A stretch of 64,000 nt of DNA. Source: Methylobacterium frigidaeris (GTDB lineage Bacteria; Pseudomonadota; Alphaproteobacteria; Rhizobiales; Beijerinckiaceae). Below, piece after piece: positions 50,759 through 60,274 of the stretch. The position numbers were made by a program, and so were the translations under genes. The DNA is taken from contig NZ_BPQJ01000023.1 of NCBI RefSeq assembly GCF_022179185.1, forward strand, positions 1-64,000, written 5' to 3'. Position 1 is the first letter of the stretch. Each line of letters opens with the position of its first letter. A model generated the notes under the pieces. The model did not search any database. It had not been told where the DNA came from and saw nothing but the letters and a program-made list of their open reading frames with translations.

Positions 50759-51916
50759 ATGCGCGTTGCAATCATCCATTACTGGCTTGTCGGCATGCGC
50801 GGGGGCGAGAAGGTGCTCGAGGCGCTTCTGCGGATCTATCCGCAGGCCGACATCTTCACCCATGTCTACGATCCCTCGGCGGTGAGCGACGCGATCCGCC
50901 GACGGACGGTGAGGCAGACCTTCATCGGCGCGCTGCCGATGGCCTCTCGTCTCTACAAGAACTACCTTCCCTTGATGCCGATGGCTCTAGAGCAGCTGGA
51001 CCTGCGCCAATACGATCTCATCATCAGCAGCGAGGCCGGACCGGCGAAGGGGATCATCCCGCCGCCCAACGCCCTGCACATCTGCTACTGTCACTCGCCA
51101 ATGCGCTACATCTGGAACATGTTCCACGATTACAGAGCAAATGCCGGGTTCCTGAAGCGTTTGCTGATGCTGCCTGCCGCCCACTACGTGCGCAACTGGG
51201 ACGCCGTCTCGGCGCAGCGCGTCGACCACTTCGTCGCCAATTCCCGCACCGTCGCCAGCCGGATCGCGCGGTACTACCACCGTGATGCCGAGGTGATCCC
51301 GCCTCCCGTGATGGTCGACGATTTCGAGGTCGTGCGCGAGGCAGAACGGGGCGACTATTACCTCATGGCAGGCGAGCTCGTCGCCTATAAGCGCCCCGAC
51401 CTCGCAGTCGAGGCCTTCAACACGATGCGCCGCCGGCTGGTGGTGATCGGCGGCGGCGAGATGCTGGCCGCCATCCGGCGCATGGCCGGCCCGACGGTCG
51501 AGGTGCTCGGTCCTCGGCCCTTCTCGGAGCTGCGGCACCACTACGCGCGCTGCCAAGCGCTGATCTTCCCGGGCGAGGAGGATTTCGGCCTCGTGCCGGT
51601 CGAGGCGATGGCGAGCGGTAGGCCGGTGATCGCGTTCCGCCGCGGCGGCGCGGGCGAGACCGTGGTGGAGGGTGAGACCGGCGTGTTCTTCGACGAGCAG
51701 AGCGTCGCGGCGATCATCGATGCCGAGCAGAGATTCCGGGCGCAATCCTTCTCGCCCGAGGCATGCCGCGCCCGGGCCGAGCGGTTCGCCACCGCGGTGT
51801 TCGAGCGTCGCATGCGCAGTTTCGTCGAATCCTGCCTGCGGGCGGCTGCGGCGAGCTCGCCCGCGTCGGCTCCGCGTCCGGTCCCCGCCCCGGCCCTGGT
51901 CTCTGCCCGCGGTTGA
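50759..51916 (+). CDS. Glycosyltransferase family 4 protein
   Basis: The 385-residue GT-B enzyme starts RVAIIHYWLVGMRGGEKVLE, with the donor-site GELVAYKRPDLAVEAF and EDFGLVPVEAMASGRPVIAF (the E-x7-E region). Mannosyl or glucosyl transfer to lipid-linked EPS intermediates is likely. GAGGAG lies 8 bases before the ATG. The 260 bases before it contain no clear gene. Confidence 0.88.
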   Translation: MRVAIIHYWLVGMRGGEKVLEALLRIYPQADIFTHVYDPSAVSDAIRRRTVRQTFIGALPMASRLYKNYLPLMPMALEQLDLRQYDLIISSEAGPAKGIIPPPNALHICYCHSPMRYIWNMFHDYRANAGFLKRLLMLPAAHYVRNWDAVSAQRVDHFVANSRTVASRIARYYHRDAEVIPPPVMVDDFEVVREAERGDYYLMAGELVAYKRPDLAVEAFNTMRRRLVVIGGGEMLAAIRRMAGPTVEVLGPRPFSELRHHYARCQALIFPGEEDFGLVPVEAMASGRPVIAFRRGGAGETVVEGETGVFFDEQSVAAIIDAEQRFRAQSFSPEACRARAERFATAVFERRMRSFVESCLRAAAASSPASAPRPVPAPALVSARG

Positions 51917-52009
51917 GCCGGTATCGCCGGAGGGCCCCGCTTCCGGCATCGTTGAGGATTCCGAGGACGGCTCGGGAGCCTCGGACCAGAGGGAGCCGCG
52001 ACAGGCACG

Positions 52010-53434
52010 ATGACCTTCGAAGTAATGGGCGTACTGACGCTTGCCGCCGGCATCCTGTGCCTCCTGTACGGTCGTGCCACGGCAATCGGCCTGTTCCTGT
52101 TCTCGACCCTGCTCGGTTCGTCGGCGGCGACGATCTTGACCGCCCTCGGCTCGGCGAACGTGCAGCCGGCTCATCTGCTGCTCGGCTTCCTGCTGCTCGT
52201 CTGCTCGCGTCCGCCCTACGCGGTCCGCGCGCTGCAGGGTCTCGCCTTCCCGTCCCCGGGCTTCTGGTTCTTGCTGACGGGGATATACGGCGTATTCTCG
52301 GCCGTCTTCCTCCCGCGCCTGTTCGAGGGAGCGAGCTACGTCTTCGCCATCAGCCGCACGGCCTTCGGCAAGGCCATCCTGATGACGCCGCTCACTCCCG
52401 GCAGCGGCAACATCACGCAAACGGTCTACTTCCTGGGAAACGTTGCGTGCTTCTGCATCTTCTACGGCTTCACGCAGGACCGGTCGGGCAAGCGGATCGT
52501 TGCTGACGCGCTCGTCTTGTGCGGCATCATCAACATCGGATTCGCCGTCCTCGACTACGTGACCTTCGCGACCGGCACCGCCAGCCTTCTCGGATTCATG
52601 CGCAACGCGAGCTACAACATGCTCGACGCGACCGAGATGGCCGGCATGAAGCGCATCGTCGGCTCCTTCACCGAAGCCTCCGCCTTCGCGGGGGCGACGC
52701 TCGCCCTGTTCGCCTTCAGTTTCAATCTCTGGCTCAACCGCTACCGCTCGAGGCTCACCGGTCCGCTGTCGCTCCTCCTGCTGATCGCCCTGGTCCTGTC
52801 GACATCGACCACCGCGTATGTCGGGTCGGCGATCTACCTCGCCATCGTCTACGGCGCGAACGTCGCGCGGCTCATCGCCGGTCGGGCCGGAGCGCGGCGA
52901 GCGGCCTTCCTCGGCCTCGGGCCGATAGTCCTGGCAGTCCTGGTACTCGGGGTCGCGCACACCCAGCAGGCCTCCGCCTATCTCGCGGGCCTGCTCGACC
53001 AGATCGTGTTCAACAAGGGGGTCTCGGAATCCGCACTGGAGCGAGGGAACTGGAACAGCCAGGCGATGGTCAACTTCTTCGACAGTTACGGGCTCGGCAT
53101 CGGCGTGGGCAGCACCCGTGCCTCGAGCTTTGCGATCGCAGCCCTCGCGAGCATCGGAGTGCCCGGTACGGCCGCCTATCTGTGCTTCATCGCCAGCACG
53201 ATCGTGGCGCCATGGCGCGAAGCCGATGTCGAGGCGTTCGCGGTCCGGAGCGCGGCCGGTTCCGCCTGCCTGGCCATGGTGACCGCCGCCTGCATCGCCG
53301 GAACGACGATCGATCTCGGCCTGGTCTTCTACGTGCTCGCGGCGGTCGCGGCCGCGCCGCTGGCCGAGGAGCTCCGGGACCCGACGGCGGCTGCGGCGGG
53401 TGCGAAGCCGAGCCCGCTGCCCGCCCTCGCCTGA
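52010..53434 (+). CDS. Wzy/ExoQ-like EPS polymerase
   Basis: The 474-residue protein has ten to eleven membrane segments and a large loop carrying NKGVSESALERGNWNSQ and GLGIGVGSTRASSF, a pattern of O-antigen/EPS polymerases. It should join lipid-linked repeat units at the periplasmic face. Position between a GT and a glycosidase, followed by GT and Wzx, supports this. Confidence 0.78.
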   Translation: MTFEVMGVLTLAAGILCLLYGRATAIGLFLFSTLLGSSAATILTALGSANVQPAHLLLGFLLLVCSRPPYAVRALQGLAFPSPGFWFLLTGIYGVFSAVFLPRLFEGASYVFAISRTAFGKAILMTPLTPGSGNITQTVYFLGNVACFCIFYGFTQDRSGKRIVADALVLCGIINIGFAVLDYVTFATGTASLLGFMRNASYNMLDATEMAGMKRIVGSFTEASAFAGATLALFAFSFNLWLNRYRSRLTGPLSLLLLIALVLSTSTTAYVGSAIYLAIVYGANVARLIAGRAGARRAAFLGLGPIVLAVLVLGVAHTQQASAYLAGLLDQIVFNKGVSESALERGNWNSQAMVNFFDSYGLGIGVGSTRASSFAIAALASIGVPGTAAYLCFIASTIVAPWREADVEAFAVRSAAGSACLAMVTAACIAGTTIDLGLVFYVLAAVAAAPLAEELRDPTAAAAGAKPSPLPALA

Positions 53435-53464
53435 GCGCGTCGCACCGTCTGCCAGGAGGATCCC

Positions 53465-54769
53465 ATGACTGACCGGAAGACCGGCCCTGCCCCGACGGCC
53501 CGGCTCACGCAGATCCGGTCCTGGGCCGCGGCCGCCCTAGGCCTGCTCGCGGGCCTCGCGGCCCTGCCGGTCACCGCCCGCACCGAGGCCCCCGACATCG
53601 CGGCCGTACGGGCGGCCGACGTCCTCGACTTCCTCGGCGTCAACACGCATATCGCCTACACGGACAGCCGCTACGCCGATGCCGAGAAGGTCATCGACGC
53701 CCTCCGCTTCCTCCGCATCAAGCAGGTGCGAGACAGCATCCCGAACCCCGCGATCCCCGGCAACGGCTGGTACAACTATCCCACGGTCGCTCAGGCGGGC
53801 ATCCGCTTCAACTTCCTGGCAGGCAGCGGCGAGGTCGACCTGAAGGATGCCGTCGCGCGGCTCGAGCAGTTCGAGCAGCGGACCCCCGGGGCGATCCTCT
53901 CCGTGGAGGGCCCCAACGAGTACAACAACTGGCCGTTTCCGTTCAACGGCAAGACGGGAAACGAGGCCGCCGTCGAGTTCCAGAACGCTCTCGACGCAGG
54001 CTTGCGCAAGAGCCCGCTCCTGAAGCACATCCCGATGTACAATCTGACGACCTGGCCGCCCGCCTTCGGGCGCTACGACCAGCTCACGATTCACGCCTAC
54101 CCCAAGGGCGGCGAGCAGCCGCGCGCGGCAATCGACCAGGACATCGAGAAATTCTCCCATGACGGCCGCTTCTTTCCGGCCTCGCTCACCGAGATCGGAT
54201 ACTACACACTGCAAAAGCGGATCGGCTGGGGCGGCGTCGACGCGCTTACCCAGGCCCGCCTGACGCTGAACACCGTCCTGCTGACCAAGCAGATGGGGTT
54301 TTCCTCGATCTACCTCTACGAATTGTTCGACGCCTATCCGGATCCGGACGAGACGGAGGTCGAACGGCATTTCGGGTTGTTCACCGCCGACTACGCACCG
54401 AAGCCGGCTGCGGAGGCGCTCAGACGGCTCACGGGGGCCCTCGACGATCAAGGCGAGGGTGCGCGCTCCTTCACACCCGAGATCGTGCGTGTCGGCCTTG
54501 ATGTCGCGGAGGCGAACCTCCTCGTCTGCCAGAGGTCGTCGGGCGAATTCGTGCTCGGGCTTGCGGATGAGCGGCCGGTCTGGGATCCGGAGACGCTCGC
54601 GCCCCTGGCAGTCCCGAATCGTCCGGTGCGGGTCTCGCTCGACCGTCCGCGCCTGGTCGTCTCAGCCACCGATGCGATCACCGGCGAGGCATTGCCGGTG
54701 CCGGATGGCCCGGTCAACGAGATCCCGGTCACGTTGCGCGGCAACGCGGTCCTCCTCGTCGTGAAATAG
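53465..54769 (+). CDS. Secreted glycoside hydrolase (clan GH-A-like), paralogue of the RTX hydrolase
   Basis: The 434-residue protein has a signal peptide or anchor (about 17-40) and a TIM barrel with E152 in SVEGPNEYNNW and E243 in LTEIGYYTLQ as the likely catalytic pair. It shares with the RTX protein the GKTG loop, the H-x-Y-x3-G motif, TExGYYTL, PKPxAxAL and SSGEFV, but lacks RTX repeats. Inside an EPS operon, just after the polymerase, it may trim or release polymer in the periplasm, as PslG does in Pseudomonas. GGAGGA precedes the ATG. Confidence 0.8.
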   Translation: MTDRKTGPAPTARLTQIRSWAAAALGLLAGLAALPVTARTEAPDIAAVRAADVLDFLGVNTHIAYTDSRYADAEKVIDALRFLRIKQVRDSIPNPAIPGNGWYNYPTVAQAGIRFNFLAGSGEVDLKDAVARLEQFEQRTPGAILSVEGPNEYNNWPFPFNGKTGNEAAVEFQNALDAGLRKSPLLKHIPMYNLTTWPPAFGRYDQLTIHAYPKGGEQPRAAIDQDIEKFSHDGRFFPASLTEIGYYTLQKRIGWGGVDALTQARLTLNTVLLTKQMGFSSIYLYELFDAYPDPDETEVERHFGLFTADYAPKPAAEALRRLTGALDDQGEGARSFTPEIVRVGLDVAEANLLVCQRSSGEFVLGLADERPVWDPETLAPLAVPNRPVRVSLDRPRLVVSATDAITGEALPVPDGPVNEIPVTLRGNAVLLVVK

Positions 54770-55112
54770 GCGAGGTCAGGTTATTCCTGACGTCGCGGCC
54801 GAAAGCCCGTGTTACGGCGCTGCCGCCGCCTCATCTACATTCGGCCGGCTCCGACCCGAAGACGATCGGGACATCGGGCGCCGAACATGCCTGCACGAGC
54901 ATGCGCGGTGACGGCAGCTCTGGGTTTCGATGAACGGTGGCCGTCGCGGGTATGTGACGGACCCTGATCGCTCCGTCGCGGAGGCTGGGTCGCAGGCCGG
55001 ACGCCCCACCGTTTGCGTAACCCAGACGTCCGTCCTGCCACAGCGACGGCGAAGCGATCGCCGGGCGATCGACCTTGGGAAATCTCGAGACAATCCGCGA
55101 GGCACGCGCGTC
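54770..55112. other. Gap within the EPS operon
   Basis: These 343 bases contain a small GTCAGG/CCTGAC hairpin (54775-54791) just after the hydrolase stop and otherwise nothing I can interpret. A promoter for the downstream GT2-wzx pair may be here. Confidence 0.35.
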
Positions 55113-56264
55113 ATGAACCTGAAGCGATTAACGGCGCGGAACGTCCACATTCCTCGCGGGGCGGTGCCGGTCGTCGTGCCGGTGCGCAACGAGATCGGCC
55201 TCCTTCCGCATTTCCTGCGCCATTACCGGCAGCTCGGCGCCGCCGCCTTCCTGTTCATCGACAACGGCTCGACCGACGGGAGCGTCGAGTACCTGAGCGA
55301 GCAGGAGGATTGCCACTTGTTCCAGTGCCTCGATTCGTACCGCGACGCCCGGTACGGCATGGCCTGGGTGACCCGCATCCTCCAGGAGCATTGCGAGGAT
55401 AGGTGGTGCGTGGTCGTCGATTGCGACGAGCACCTCGTCTACCGGAACTGTGAGACGATCGATCTCGGCCGTTTCTGCGCCGAGATGCAGGCCAGGGGAG
55501 CCGACGTCGTCGCGGGTGCGATGATCGACATGTACCCGGGGGGCGACTACCTCTCGGTTGGCCTGTCCGCCGGGGACACCATCACCGAGGTCATGGCCCA
55601 TTTCGACGCCGACTACGTGTTTCGCCCATGGCCGCGGCGGCCCTGGGACGTGCCTTCGACGAGATTCAAGCTCCAGGTCATCGGGGGCCCTCGCCTGCGC
55701 CTGCTGTCGAACCTCGACAGGGAACGCCGCCGCGGCGCCCTCCACTCCACCCTGTGCAATCAGGTCGACCGTTTCATCGACCGGATCCCGCTCGCCTGGG
55801 TCAGGGCCGTCGCGACGTATTGGCCCCGCGAGTTGCCGGCGCAGCAGAAGCACCCCATCAGCTATGTCCGCAAGGGCTTCGTCTTCCATGACGGGCATTG
55901 CAACTCGAATGGCGCCCTCGCCGACGAGTCGGTCGCGCTGCTGCATTTCAAGCTGTGCGAGGAGATCCACAAGCGCCTCAACCAGCCGACGCTGCTGGAG
56001 AACCACTACCGGCGCGGCTTGTCCTACGAGCAGCTGCGGCAATCCGTCCTGAAGTGGGGCGACCGGCCGCTGACCTATGCGGGAAGTCGGCGCTTCAGAA
56101 CCTCGCGCGATCTCGCCGATCTCGGCCTGATCGGAGCGGCCGTCCCGCGGCTGTGGACGACGCCCGGTGTGGGCGAGGTGGTCACCCCACTCGCCGCGTC
56201 CCCGGAGCCCCAGGCCGACATCGCCTTCGCCTCCGCAGCCCAACTCGCCACGGGCCGGGACTGA
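55113..56264 (+). CDS. Glycosyltransferase family 2-like protein
   Basis: The 383-residue protein has the Glyco_tranf_2_4 pattern: VVPVRNEIGLLPHFLRHYR, FLFIDNGSTDGSVEYL and the DCDEH metal-type motif (CVVVDCDEHLVYR). It probably adds a sugar to the EPS repeat. The ATG at 55113 is the first matching the family start. Its stop shares a base with the wzx ATG. Confidence 0.8.
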   Translation: MNLKRLTARNVHIPRGAVPVVVPVRNEIGLLPHFLRHYRQLGAAAFLFIDNGSTDGSVEYLSEQEDCHLFQCLDSYRDARYGMAWVTRILQEHCEDRWCVVVDCDEHLVYRNCETIDLGRFCAEMQARGADVVAGAMIDMYPGGDYLSVGLSAGDTITEVMAHFDADYVFRPWPRRPWDVPSTRFKLQVIGGPRLRLLSNLDRERRRGALHSTLCNQVDRFIDRIPLAWVRAVATYWPRELPAQQKHPISYVRKGFVFHDGHCNSNGALADESVALLHFKLCEEIHKRLNQPTLLENHYRRGLSYEQLRQSVLKWGDRPLTYAGSRRFRTSRDLADLGLIGAAVPRLWTTPGVGEVVTPLAASPEPQADIAFASAAQLATGRD

Positions 56265-57712
56265 TGCTCGCGTCGATCAATGCCAGCCGGGCCTCGGCCT
56301 GGTCCTTCGCCGCGCGTCTCGTCGCCCAGCTGTCGAGCCTGCTGCTGCTGCTCGTCGCGGCACGGAGCTTGACCCCCGTGGACCTCGGCATCTTCGCCCT
56401 CGCCTCGGCGACGGCGATGCTGATCTCGCGCCTCGCCGAGGCCGGCTGGACCCAGTACGTCATGGCCTGGGAAGATCTCGGGCGGCCGCCCGCGACGGTG
56501 TTCTGGACCGGTCTCGGGGTGGCGCTCCTGGGCGGCCTTGCCGGCGTGGCGGGCGGCATGTCCTTCGTGTGGTTGGGCGGAAACGGGCCCTACGGCGAGC
56601 TGCTCGCAGGGCTCTCGCTGCTGATTCCGCTCGGAGCGGTGACGGCGCTCCAGTACGGCATCCTGGTTCGCGAGGGCCGCATCGGAACGATCGCGGCCAT
56701 CACCATAGCCAGCGACGCTCTCGCTCTCGTGGCCGGCATCGGGTCGCTGCTCGCCGGCGGCGGTGTGACGGCCTTGTTGATGAGCCGGGCGGTGATGAAC
56801 GTGGTCGCCCTGCTGGGATCCCTCGCCGCGGCTGCCTGGCTTCCGCGCTTCTCGTTCAACGGGCGAACCAGTGCCGGGGCGCTTCGCTTCGTGGCACGCC
56901 TGACGGCGACGCAGGTCATCGAGTTCGTGAGGAGCTATGGGGCGGAGTTCGTCCTCGCCCTGTTCCTGGGCACCGCCGAGGTCGCGATCTACCGGCTCTC
57001 CTCGCGCGTCGTGGGTGCGATCGGCGAACTGTTCTCGGAACCGCTCAGGATGCTCTCGTGGGCTTCCCTGTCCCGCTCGCGCGCCGGCGCAGAGACCGCC
57101 GGATGGCGCCCGCGCCTGGAAGGCGAGCGGATCGTGTTCGGAACGGCCCTGCTTGCCTTGCCAGCCTTCATCGGCCTGGCCCTCGTCTCCGGGAGCCTGG
57201 TTCAGGTGCTGCTCGGCGACGGCTGGACCGCGGCAGCCCCGGTGATCGCGATCCTGGCGATCGGGCGCCTGCTGTCGCTGCCGGCTGTGCTCGTCGAGCC
57301 GATGCTGGTCCTGGTCGGACAAGTCCGGTTGCTGCCGGTCATCACGACTCTGGCCTCGACGATCGGCCTGATCCTCCTGCTGGTGCTCGCCCCCTACGGT
57401 CCGGTCGGCGCGGCGAGCGCCCAGCTGCTCTCGGCCGTGGCGACACTCCCGATCGTGATCTGGGCGCAGACCCACTACGCCGAAGTGAGCTGGCAGCGCA
57501 TCGCGCAGGACCTGAAAGCTGCCGCGCTCGCGGTGACGGCTCTCGCCATCGGCGTCGTCGCCGTGTCGTGGAAGGCCGACCAATGGCACCTGTCGTCATG
57601 GCTGTCCCTGACGGCCTGCATCGTCGTCGGAGGCGCGATCTACGGCTCGCTGATCGCGATGTCCTACCGCACGTTCTGCCGCATGCTCATGGGGGCGCTG
57701 CTGAGACCGTGA
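56264..57712 (+). CDS. Wzx-type polysaccharide flippase
   Basis: The 482-residue product has 12-14 membrane segments of the MOP/PST flippase family (SINASRASAWSFAARLVAQL start, LRFVARLTATQVIEFVRSYG in the middle). It moves lipid-linked EPS units to the periplasm. Coupled to the GT2 gene by a TGATG overlap. Last gene before the relic zone. Confidence 0.85.
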   Translation: MLASINASRASAWSFAARLVAQLSSLLLLLVAARSLTPVDLGIFALASATAMLISRLAEAGWTQYVMAWEDLGRPPATVFWTGLGVALLGGLAGVAGGMSFVWLGGNGPYGELLAGLSLLIPLGAVTALQYGILVREGRIGTIAAITIASDALALVAGIGSLLAGGGVTALLMSRAVMNVVALLGSLAAAAWLPRFSFNGRTSAGALRFVARLTATQVIEFVRSYGAEFVLALFLGTAEVAIYRLSSRVVGAIGELFSEPLRMLSWASLSRSRAGAETAGWRPRLEGERIVFGTALLALPAFIGLALVSGSLVQVLLGDGWTAAAPVIAILAIGRLLSLPAVLVEPMLVLVGQVRLLPVITTLASTIGLILLLVLAPYGPVGAASAQLLSAVATLPIVIWAQTHYAEVSWQRIAQDLKAAALAVTALAIGVVAVSWKADQWHLSSWLSLTACIVVGGAIYGSLIAMSYRTFCRMLMGALLRP

Positions 57713-57739
57713 CACGGATCTAAATAGACACTGGCTCTG

Positions 57740-57855
57740 ATACCGTCGCGCCTTCATCGACGTGTTCGATGCGAAGGCGTTCGGCGCACCAGCGCCGGCG
57801 CCCATTCGGGCTTGCCTGGCGCCGTCGAACGAACCCGTCGGAGGCGCTACGGTAT
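57740..57855. repeat. MITE-like element, copy 1
   Basis: A 116-bp unit beginning ATACCGTCGCGCCTTC and ending GAGGCGCTACGGTAT; the ends are inverted repeats. The left arm CGCCTTCATCGA can fold with TCGATGCGAAGGCG. Same orientation as copies 2 and 3. Confidence 0.7.
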
Positions 57856-57992
57856 GGAGGCAGTACGCGGATGATCGCTTCGGACACCGCATCAGCGAGC
57901 CCGCGCGGCGCCTGAGCGAAGCCAGCTTCCGCATCGTGAAGCGGTCAATCGAAAGCCGTATGAAATAGTCGAAGCCAGCCCACACAGCTGCC

Positions 57993-58087
57993 ATGCCGGC
58001 CGTCACGCCTGAAAACCCCCTGGCGCCGACGCCCGTTCCGGTTTGCCTTGCCCGTCCGAAGGAGCCCGTTCGAAGGCGCTGCGGTAT
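57993..58087. repeat. MITE-like element, copy 2
   Basis: A 95-bp shortened unit from ATGCCGGCCGTCACGCC to AAGGCGCTGCGGTAT. The right half matches copies 1 and 3 well; part of the left half is missing. Confidence 0.6.
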
Positions 58088-58316
58088 AGCGGACGGCTTC
58101 TGTGGCGGATGAGCGTCCGTCCTCGCGGGCCAAGCGGCGAAAGCGGGCCCTCCCGGCAGAGGCTCGCTCGTCCCCTCATCGGCGTGGCAGCAGGACGAAG
58201 CCACGCTCGGCCTCGTGAAGCGTTACCACTTTCGAGGCGATGCCGTGGTCAGCCGCCACCTTCGCCGCGCGCTCGCCCGCGCAGCACTCGTCGACATAGG
58301 AACGGTTCGTGCTGTT

Positions 58317-58434
58317 ATACCCTCGCGCCTTCGCGTCGACGTGTCGATGCGAAGGCGACCGGCGCATCAGCGCCGGCGCCCGTTCGGGCTTGCCTGGCAC
58401 CTTCTAACGCGTCCGTTCGAAGGTGCGGCGGTAT
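58317..58434. repeat. MITE-like element, copy 3
   Basis: A 118-bp unit from ATACCCTCGCGCCTTCG to GAAGGTGCGGCGGTAT, with the central GCGCCGGCGCCCGTTCGGGC shared with copy 1. It splits the transposase relic in two. Confidence 0.7.
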
Positions 58435-58653
58435 TACCGGTGCCTCCTGCCCGGCCTCCGCCAGCTCGGACACGGTGGAGCAGCCATCGGCATCGGCGGG
58501 CATCGCGCGGCACGCCACGCCGGAACGAACCAGATGGCGCAGCCCGTCGAACACCTCGCGCAGGCGATGCCTGCGCTGCAGCATCGGGCAGAGCGCGACC
58601 AGTGCCCATTCTTCATCGCCGACATCGGATGGGGAGGCGTGGCGGGACCGCAT

Positions 58654-59389
58654 CACTCCAAACTGCCCCACCTCGAGGTCCGATACAGCCTCAAGACGTA
58701 ACTATCATATGTTATTCTTTCGATCGCGCCCTACGACTCAACGAACAACCGGATGCTGATCTAAAAAAATTTGATATGAGCGATTCTTGCTGAGTTGCTG
58801 TCGTGAGACAGCGGCAGTGATCTCGGCATAATCTCGTATATCGACCCAATATACATGAATCATTAAAATAATGACACGATTTTTTACATAAATGAGTGCA
58901 GGCTTGTGATAAAAACCCGCACTGGAAGCCATTTATGATCGCTAAGATATGGGGCAAATTCCCATATATCGATTTGCTGGGGATTTCAGTAAATCAATCA
59001 TATGAAATATATCGATTACTTGCTGATTTATATTCACTGACTGCCCTAGCGTGTTAGCGCTATTGTTGAACGAGCCAACTGAGATAAGGCGCGATCATCC
59101 CGGCATATTCATGAATAGTCGGACTTTTTCGGTGCAATCTTATTGCATAACTTGCTTTGGGGTCCGAAAAAATCAGCTGTCTGCATGCATATGACAGGAC
59201 AATATGCTGGTGACCACTCGATCGTTTCATGCTTTTATAACCCTCAAGGAGCAGCGCATTGACTCAGGTCGCACATACTCCTTTTGGATGAAGCGATCTG
59301 AATCAACGCGGTAATGAGCATCCGGCATTTGGGAGGGTGACGACCGAGGGCAACCGATCCGTCGTCGTTTCTAGATTTCGGAGCTGACC
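58654..59389. other. AT-rich gene-free region upstream of the sensor kinase
   Basis: About 700 bases, much of it AT-rich (58700-59240), without a supported gene. A small hairpin GCTGTC/GACAGC lies at 58797-58812. It should contain the promoter of the kinase operon. The length and composition suggest acquired DNA or an extended regulatory region. Confidence 0.5.
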
Positions 59390-60274
59390 ATGTCGTATTC
59401 AGAACATTGTGAGCCAGTCGCCGGAGCACTCGTCAGTTCACAATCGCACGGCCATCAGCTGATCTCTCGGATGCGTGGCGTTAGGAAGATCACCTCGGAC
59501 TTCGTCATCCGGTTGCAGGATGCGAGCCCCATCCAGTACGTGCGGTCCTTGGGCCACCGGAGGCAGCATCGCTCCTCGGCCTCGTCGCACGTGCGATGGA
59601 ACCCCACTGTCCGCGACCGCGATGCGGCCTGGACTCTCCTGGAGCAGGCTCGTCAGGAGGAGCGGCTGCGCCTGGCCCGTGACCTCCACGACCAGACCGG
59701 GCAGCAGATCGCTTGCATCAAGCTCGGCCTACACATCCTGAAGCAAGATCTGGCGCCGGCGGAAGCCAGCAAGATCGGCGCGCTGACCGAACTCGTCGAC
59801 GAGCTGGCGCACGATATTGGCCGCGCCATCGCGGATCTGCGGCCGCCTGGCCTCGATTGCTTCGGTCTGGTCCCGACGCTTCAGATGCTCTTCGAGGACT
59901 GGGCCAGGCAGAGCGGCGTCACGGTCGAGTTCAAGGTCGACGTGCCATGCCTGCCTTCGCTCCAGCCTGATCTCGAAGTGACCCTCTATCGTGTGGCGCA
60001 GGAAGCCCTGACCAACATCATGAGGCATGCGGGAGATGCAACTTATGTTAGGTGTTATATCCATCATACAAAATCAGAGTTGTATATGTCAATCCGGGAT
60101 GACGGTGCGGGGTTCGACCGCACCACACGTCCCTCTCCCGCGAGACGGAGGGGCTGGGGGATTGAGGGCATGCGGGAACGGGTCGCGCGCGTCGGTGGCA
60201 AGCTGCTGATCGACTCGGCGCCGGCCGCCGGCACATGGGTTCAGGTCATAGTCCCAGTGCGGAGTGCAGCATGA
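59390..60274 (+). CDS. Soluble NarL-type sensor histidine kinase
   Basis: The 294-residue kinase has a HisKA_3 dimerisation helix with phospho-acceptor H100 in LARDLHDQTGQQ, and an HATPase domain with N-box EALTNIMRHAG, DDGAGFD and GIEGMRERV. There is no membrane segment or known sensory domain in the first 80 residues, so the input is cytosolic or comes from a partner. The stop overlaps the response regulator start (ATGA). Confidence 0.88.
   Translation: MSYSEHCEPVAGALVSSQSHGHQLISRMRGVRKITSDFVIRLQDASPIQYVRSLGHRRQHRSSASSHVRWNPTVRDRDAAWTLLEQARQEERLRLARDLHDQTGQQIACIKLGLHILKQDLAPAEASKIGALTELVDELAHDIGRAIADLRPPGLDCFGLVPTLQMLFEDWARQSGVTVEFKVDVPCLPSLQPDLEVTLYRVAQEALTNIMRHAGDATYVRCYIHHTKSELYMSIRDDGAGFDRTTRPSPARRRGWGIEGMRERVARVGGKLLIDSAPAAGTWVQVIVPVRSAA

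Larger units (their letters stand above)
57856..58653 (-). pseudogene. IS5-family transposase relic split by MITE-like elements
   Basis: Reading the minus strand, the N-terminus (from 58653: SPSDVGDEEWALVALCPML and LREVFDGLRHLVRSG) matches IS5-group transposases. After repeat copy 3 comes YVDECCAGERAAKVAADHGI and ERGFVLLPRR-stop, the C-terminal conserved region; then RFRRLAREDGRSS, then copy 2 and a decayed end. The DDE core is deleted. The gene is dead. Confidence 0.65.

Noticed and set aside
57740..58434. CRISPR-like array from the three similar repeats
   Set aside because: Units are 95-118 bp with irregular spacing of about 140 and 230 bases and transposase relic sequence between; no short regular repeat-spacer pattern.
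58712..58957. Minus-strand open frame of 81 codons in the AT-rich region
   Set aside because: No ribosome-binding site or family pattern, and its composition follows the local AT-rich DNA.
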